NCBI RefSeq assembly: GCF_000003855.2
Contig: NW_003101682.1
Span: 7,455,314-7,519,313, forward strand
Direction: 5' to 3'
Length of the DNA: 64,000 bases
DNA from: Blastomyces gilchristii SLH14081
Taxonomy: Eukaryota > Ascomycota > Eurotiomycetes > Onygenales > Ajellomycetaceae
Made by a program: the position numbers and the translations under genes. The stretch's first letter is position 1. Every line of letters starts with the position of its first letter. Below the pieces are notes generated by a model that worked only from the letters and a program-made list of their open reading frames with translations, searched no databases and was not told where the DNA came from. Shown in pieces: positions 58,000-64,000 of the stretch.

Positions 58000-60900
58000 C
58001 TACTATCTGATAATAGAGATTAGATTCTACTCTATCTCTACTCTCTCTTAGTATGAATATACAACAAAAACAATAAAAAAAGTTTAAAAACTCTTCAAAA
58101 ATCACATTTATTCAAAATAATGTGAATAGAAACTCAAATTGCATTTATTCTTATCTTCAGATTGTATTTGAATAAAAAGTTGACTTTGTACTTCTTCAAG
58201 AATCAAACTTTGATACTGAGTAAAAGTACATCATTTCTCATTCAAGCTATTACTGCTTTCTTTCTGAAAAATCTGAGATAAAATCAAGAGTAGTGATCTA
58301 TGAGAGAAAAAGATCAAGATTTCAATTTAATTTGAGATTTGATATCATATCTGACTCTGATATTCTAGTGAGTGATATTATAGATAAAGAGAATGAGTTT
58401 GATACTATTCAACTTATAAATATCTATAATGAAAAGTTATTGAAAGAAAACAACAATATCTGAACAATTAATAGAGGATTTTTGAATATAACCCTCTTAA
58501 AAAACTCTATAATTGTAGAAGACTTCAATGCACATTATCCCTGATGAAACTCAGAGTGCACAAGAGCAGTAAGAGCAGATAAACTGATTGAATGAACTTT
58601 TAAACATTCAATAGATTTAGTTAACAAGTCTGATTAACAAACATTCTTTAGAAAAGACATGAAACAGAAATCTATTATAGATCTAACTTTCATGTCATAA
58701 AATCTAATTGAAAAAAGAATTATAAACTGATTTATTGATTCAAATGAAACCTCAGAATCAGATCATGAGATTATTCAATTTGATATTGAACTGAGTGAAA
58801 AACAAAGAAGTGAAAATCCTCTTCTCTCTAATCAGTATAACTTTGAAAAAGCTGATTGAAAAGCAGTTAAAGAAAGAGTAAAACAGCTGAAATCTGAAAG
58901 ACAGAGTGAGCTCTATTGAAATCAAAGTCAAGATATCTCAAATGAAATGCTTGAGAATAGAGTAAAGCTGATTACATCTATTCTTCTAACAAGTATTGAA
59001 GAAAATATTCCAAAGAAAAAGTCTTCTGAGTATTTCAAATCTTAGTGAAATGAGAATATCACTTCTAAAAGAAAGCAATTAGTCACTGCTAAGAGAGATT
59101 GAAAGAATAACTTAATATCTGATAAAGAGTTCAAAGCTATTTGAAATAAATATTTTTCAGATATTAAAAAAGCTAAAACAGATTGCTGAAACAAATTTCT
59201 TGAAGAAGCATAAGAAAAAGAAGTTTTTAAAGCCTTTAACTATACTAAAACAAGAAGTGTAGCAAAGCTTTCAATCTTAGAATATGAATTTCAGAATGAA
59301 TTGTATACAGCAAACTCTTTTGAGGAAAAATATCAAGCTTTTATAAGAATTCTCTTTCAAAACTCATCACATTTAGAAGAGAAGAATATGTCATTTCATG
59401 AATATATTGATGAAAATAACTGGGAATGGTCTGAGCTTATATGTGATGAACTAGAGTCAGTAATATTCTCAAGTTCAATTAACACTGCTGCAGAACCTGA
59501 TTCAATTAATTATTTAATTATTCAAAACATATATTTCTACTTGAAGAATGAATATTTTAAGCTCTTTTTCAATCTCTTAAAAAATGGTTATCATTCTGAA
59601 TGCTGGAGAGAAGCTACTGAAGTAATCCTTACAAAATCTAATAGAAAAGCTTCAGTTTCTAAGTTATATAGAGTAATATCTCTGTTGAACTGTTTAAGAA
59701 AAGTTCTAGAAAAGATAATAGCTACTAGATTATCTTTTATAAGCTCTATTAGTGATTCTCTTCTATTTAATGAACAAATGAGAGATAGAAAACAATGTTC
59801 TGCAATTAATACTGTTCTCTCAGTTATTCATGATATTCAAGTAGCAAAGCATGAAGACCTGGTCTCAACTGCAGTTTTTATTGATATAAAAGATGCATTT
59901 GATCATGTTTCAAAGTCTAAGATGATTTAAACTTTGAAGATGTTAAAACTGTCACTTTCTCTAATAAAATGAGTTAATTGTTTCATATCTAAAAGAATTA
60001 TACAACTATTCTTTGATGAAAGAAAACAAGATAAAACTGAGATAAAAATAGAAGTATTACAAGAATCTTCAATCTCACCTGTTTTATTTACAATATACAC
60101 TGCATATCTATTCAAGAATAGAGAGATGAAAATAGTGAGATCTTCAAGTTATGTAGATGATATTGATCTACTCTACAATTCAAAGACAATCAAAGAGAAT
60201 TTAGAAGTGATTGAGAAAGCAGTAAAGAAAAACTTTGTTAGAACAGATATCAATCTAATTCAATTTGATATGAATAAAACTGAGTTAATTCACTTTTTTT
60301 CTAGATTTAATGAGAAAGAACTAAGTCTAACTCTTTTGAATAAAGAGATTAAATTCAGTTTGAATGTCAAATAACTAGGAGTATGGTTAAACTTCAAGTT
60401 GAATTTTAAATATTATATTCAACAAAGAATCATCAAGACAGAGAGACTACTGAATAGTATAATCATACTATTAAATACTGAGAGAGGTCTATCTTTTCAG
60501 GCTATGAGACAGTTATACATAGCCTGTATTACCTCAGTAGCTGATTATGAAGTTCAAGTTTAATGAAATAATCAAGATAACTTCACTGAACTGTTTCAAA
60601 GTCTACAAAACAGAGCTTTGAGAAGAATTCTGAGAGCATTCAAATCATCTTCTATTAAAGCAATGAAAATTGAAGCTTCAATTCCATCTTCTGCTATTCA
60701 ATTTGAAAAGGCCTGTATGAACTATACTCTGAGAGTCATGAAGATGAGCTTAAATCATATAATCAGAGAAAGAGTCTCTTCTTTATTTTCATCAGTTAAC
60801 TCAGGAAATGAACTGAATTGAAATAGATTTCTTAATTGAAATGAGAATAATGCTTTAAAGAAAATGCCCTCTCAACTGTATAGACTATGTTCACTTATTA

Positions 60901-62000
60901 AGAATCAATTTTCTTCATTAAATGTTGAGAAAATTGATCATGAGAAGATATCTCTCTGAAGAGAAAAGCTGAAATCTCTCATAGACTTACAAATAAGTGA
61001 ACTATCTAAAGAGAGAGAATATGAACAGCATTTGAAGAAGATCTCTACAATCAATATAAAAGACTCTATTCTGATTTACTCAGATGACTCAAAAAATAAG
61101 AATTTGAATAGATTAGGTGCAGACATTGCTTATACTGAAGATAATATCATTTATCTCAGATTTCTGGAATTTAGTCTGTAAATCTGAAATCTTGATGCTG
61201 AACTATTTACAATAGTGAAAGCGGTCGAACTCATGAAATACAATCTTATAAAAGAGGAAATAGTTTGAAAGAGGCATGAATATTCTCTGATAGTTAAGCT
61301 GCTTTAAAAAGACTTAGAAATAGTCAGATTTATAATGATCAAATGAATCTTGAACTGATTTTAAACTCTGTTTTAAAAATTCAAAAGAGAAGAACATCTA
61401 AACTGATAATTCATCTGCATTGAGTTCCTGCTCATATGAATATTCATGACAATGAATTGGCTGATTCAGCTGCAAAAAAGGGTTCAGAATTAAGCAGATC
61501 TATTCAAAAAACAGTGTTCTGATCTTTCATAAAGAGAAAGATAAAAGAATCTTATTTAAACAAGTGAAATGAAAGCTGACAGAAACAAAAGAAGAGCATA
61601 CATTATTCAAGATTTAAGACAAAATCAAAGTGAAAATCTTGTTCAATTAAATACAAAAAGAAAATATTCTCATTTATAATTCAGCTAAAACTAGAACATG
61701 ATTATTTCAAATCCTATATACAAAGATTTGATGATAGATTTGATTCAACAGAGTGCTCATTCTGCAATACAAATGAAAATCCTGAGTATATTATAATACA
61801 TTGTGCATTATACAATAGTCTCAGAGTCAGATTAAAGAAGAAGTATGATTTAAATCAATTAAATATGAGGTTCTTATTCTCAACTGAGACAGGACTTAAA
61901 TACTTAATAGACTTTCTATCAGAAACTCAAGCAGCTATAAGAAAATGACTCAATTCAGAAGTATCTGAATATGAAGAGGTGGAAATTGATTAGATATAGT
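58000..62000 (+). pseudogene. LINE ORF2 (endonuclease, reverse transcriptase, RNase H), mutated
   Basis: APE-type endonuclease remnant with VEDFNAHYP at about 58515-58545 (canonical GDFNAHHP) and ESDHEII near 58755. Reverse transcriptase covers 59301-60374 in one frame, with EPDSINYLIIQ (canonical GPDGIPN), YRVISLLNCLRKVLEKIIATRL (canonical RPISLL) and the active-site box SSYVDDIDLL at 60145-60173. RNase H begins at 61074 with IYSDDSKN (canonical YTDGS) and continues to LADSAAKKG near 61460. The C-terminal Cys/His finger lies at 61721-61810 in a shifted frame. Gly, Trp and Arg codons are widely replaced. Confidence 0.87.
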
Positions 62001-62708
62001 CTGTTAAAACAGCTATACACTATCTTTTAACAATTTTATTTTGTTATAGTCTCTCTTTACTGTACTTGTTTCTTTCTGTTCTTTTCTATCTATCTATTTA
62101 ATGTGTCTATCTTTAAGACTATGTTCTCTTTTCCTTTGTCATAATATTTTCAAATGATTTCAAAGTATCAGAATGTGTTGAAATACTGTAATTTGTAAAC
62201 AGTTTTTGTATTCTGGGCTGGAATTTTCTGATTCTGCATATCTGAAATTGATAAGTATATAATAGTTGACTCTATAGATATAGGAAAAACCCTGAGAACT
62301 AAAGATTCTCAGGTAGATGTCATAGTCTCTGACTGCATACATCTATAATTGAAGAATAATAATAATATTAATAATCTGTATCACACACTGAGGCTCTGAG
62401 ACTATTGCAGGAATTAAAGTTCTATAAATATATAAGAAAATAATTACATCTTCACAAAAAGATGCTTAAACAGCTATTATAAAGAAAGAGCTTAACTCTG
62501 TAACTGAGTATAAAATTTTCATGATTATAAATAAGTCAACTGTTAAAACCTGAATTCTTGACAGTCACTGAGTTTATTGTGTTAAAACTAATGTAAATAG
62601 TGATATATCATTCTACAAGATAAGATAAGTTATTTAAAGTTTTTATTAATAAAAGAGTGTTAATTTTAATAACATCTATATCTCTGTCATCTCTGTCTCT
62701 GTCATTTG

Positions 62709-63213
62709 TAGACTGACTATGTGACAGTGTCTGAGATCAGAATCAGAATATTTAATAGTCTTATTATTAATTTAACTGATCTCATTACAAAATTTTAACA
62801 TTAAATAGTAGTCTTATACTGTCTCAGTAAGACTTACTGTCTACTCTTATCACATTTTTCAAATGAGATCATGATTTTCACTTCTCAATTTAAAATATTT
62901 TTATTGCTTTAAATAACTTTAAATATCAGTTGAGTGTTACTAAAAAGTGTTACTTTTTAAAAAATTAAAAATAGTCTAAAAAAACCTTAAAATGTCTAAA
63001 AATAGTAACTTTATGCTAAGAATGAGACTAAATGAGATTAAATGAAATTACTTTCTTATTTTTTCTAAGTCATGATCTCATTTTGAGATCTGATACATAG
63101 TCACTTTGCATGTTTTTTTAATGATTAGTCCCAGCAGAATTCACGCCAAGAAATGTATGAGATCAAATTAAATGAGATTAAATGTGAAATTCATAATTCT
63201 GATAATCAGTTTA
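62709..63213 (-). mobile_element. hAT-derived MITE, copy 4 (505 bp, reverse orientation)
   Basis: The ends are TAGACTGACTATGTGAC and CAGTTTA (mutated CAGTCTA), flanked by GTCATTTG (62701-62708) and GTCATCTG (63214-63221), which differ by one C/T. It is inserted in the copia reverse transcriptase coding sequence, which continues on both sides. Confidence 0.9.
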
Positions 63214-63370
63214 GTCATCTGTACTATACTTACAGTTATAGTAGTGAAAAGTTGAAATGTTTATTAAGTTAATTTCATCACAGTATTTCTGAATGCAGGC
63301 CTGTTATCTAATGAGCAGCTCTATATAAAGTAATCAACTGAATTTAATAATAATACTGATTATATATACC

Positions 63371-64000
63371 TAGACTGGCCGGCGGGATCATGAATTTCAC
63401 ATTTGATCTCATTTGATCTGGTCTCATACATTTCTTGGCGTGAGTTCCACCAGAACCAAGTCTCAAAAAAATCTGAAAATGGACCATTTCTGAGAGAAAT
63501 GTTGTGAAAAATGACCAGATTTAATTCAAGAACAGTGAAATGAGAGTAATTTCTCAGAATAAACTGTGAAACATAATCATTCTTTTAAAATCAGAATCAG
63601 ACTAAGACTGAAGATTAAAATCAGTCTCATTCAGTTCATTCAGTGATTACTTATATAATCAGAATTTAATAACAATTATTAATAATACTTATAAAATAAC
63701 TAAATACATTCTTGTATAAGTTTATTCTTCACTTTCTCATGAAAACTACACTTCTCTGATATACTGTGATCAGAGATATTAAACTATCTGATAATTTCAT
63801 GGTTTATAATTATGAGTTTCTTGATTGTTTCTTCTTATAATTGTTCTTAGTGATAGTAATAAATATCTCAACTTGAGTTGAACTTTCACTTCATTCTCAT
63901 CTCTGTCAATGAAATTATCAGAATATCACATGCTATCAGTGTAACAGTTGAATATATACTCTCAATAATCTTTTATAACTCTAGAATTGATTTAATATAT
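63371..64000 (-). mobile_element. Second copy of the hAT element, cut by window end
   Basis: It begins TAGACTGGCCGGCGGG, the same terminus as the right end of the 18487-24996 element. Its 630 bp align with the reverse complement of 24370-24996, including the dimerisation-domain coding part. The left flank TATATACC would be the 8-bp target duplication to look for beyond the window. It interrupts the copia element just after its NTDYIYL segment. Confidence 0.9.

Larger units (their letters stand above)
54815..62375 (+). mobile_element. Full-length non-LTR retrotransposon (LINE, Tad1/I-like clade)
   Basis: The LINE is inserted in the copia element with target duplications of CTGTATCACACA (54803-54814 and 62376-62387; a further AT to the left also matches). 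The 3' end is an (AAT)n tail. It contains ORF1 (about 56431-57750), ORF2 (about 58000-62000) and a long 5' leader (54815-56430) that holds a CpG-rich island. The 3' 675 bp also occurs as a truncated copy at 22590-23264, ending at the same tail. Both ORFs are riddled with TGA, TAA and TAG, so the element is inactive. Confidence 0.9.
52149..63370 (+). mobile_element. Ty1/copia retrotransposon, mutated, split by LINE and MITE insertions
   Basis: Coding remnants in one frame run from about 52254. Gag is followed by a Lys-rich basic stretch at 52680-52790. The pre-integrase region (53121-53600) is recognisable by HMTSDRSVFKYIH after the degraded protease active site and by VHLEHLNIT (GAG-pre-integrase, canonical WHRRLGHL). 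The integrase begins CEICKLVKVKKKISQIS (53619-53690). The reading is interrupted at 54815 by a LINE and resumes at 62388 with the start of reverse transcriptase (KKELNSVTEYKIF, ILDSH*VYCVKTN). It is interrupted again by a MITE at 62709-63213, continues with NFITVFLNAGLLSNEQLYIK (canonical FLNA-LxEEIYMxQP), and is cut at 63370 by a second hAT. The feature span includes the inserted elements. LTRs are not identified. Confidence 0.87.

Overview
The window looks like a chromosome segment of a filamentous ascomycete. Genes carry short GT-AG introns and encode typical fungal proteins: a GPI-anchored GH18 chitinase, GPI2, eukaryotic pantothenate kinase, a PTH11-like rhodopsin-domain protein, a copper-radical oxidase and a choline/amino-acid permease. 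The repeats are ruined by repeat-induced-type mutation. Alternation of normal-GC gene blocks with very AT-rich, CpG-poor repeat blocks resembles Onygenales/Ajellomycetaceae genomes; that placement is an inference.

Layout. 1-5358: degenerate Ty3/gypsy element inserted in a Fot1/pogo remnant (5359-5761). 5.76-17.38 kb: normal-GC block with an internally deleted Tc1/mariner (6209-6976), a choline/amino-acid permease (minus, 7659-9643) and a rhodopsin-domain membrane protein (plus, 13404-14926), separated by long stretches with no recognisable gene. 17.38-30.8 kb: AT-rich block with a complete 6.5-kb hAT element (18487-24996, 8-bp target duplication) that carries its own LINE insertion, followed by a Helitron on the minus strand (about 25.2-30.8 kb). 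30.8-50.9 kb: gene block with chitinase (plus), GPI2 (minus), pantothenate kinase (minus), a chitin-binding glyoxal-oxidase-like enzyme (plus) and a DEAD-box RNA helicase (plus). 50.9-64 kb: a nested stack in which a Ty1/copia element is interrupted by a full-length LINE (54815-62375), two MITEs and, at the window edge, a second copy of the hAT.

Connections. Four 505-506 bp MITEs share both ends with the hAT element and each has an 8-bp target duplication, so they appear to be its internally deleted derivatives. They sit in the gypsy, Helitron and copia elements. Repeats are depleted in CpG and in CpC/GpG, while CpA stays common. Two patches inside repeats keep many CpGs: a tRNA-like segment just after the gypsy 5' LTR, and a 650-bp island with a 163-bp tandem duplication at the 5' end of the LINE. 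Two otherwise well-conserved genes, chitinase and pantothenate kinase, each carry what looks like a single missing base.

I found no gene cluster or defence system that I could call a new pathway. The most unusual content is the hAT/MITE family with readable target duplications, the nested stack, and the two CpG-retaining patches.
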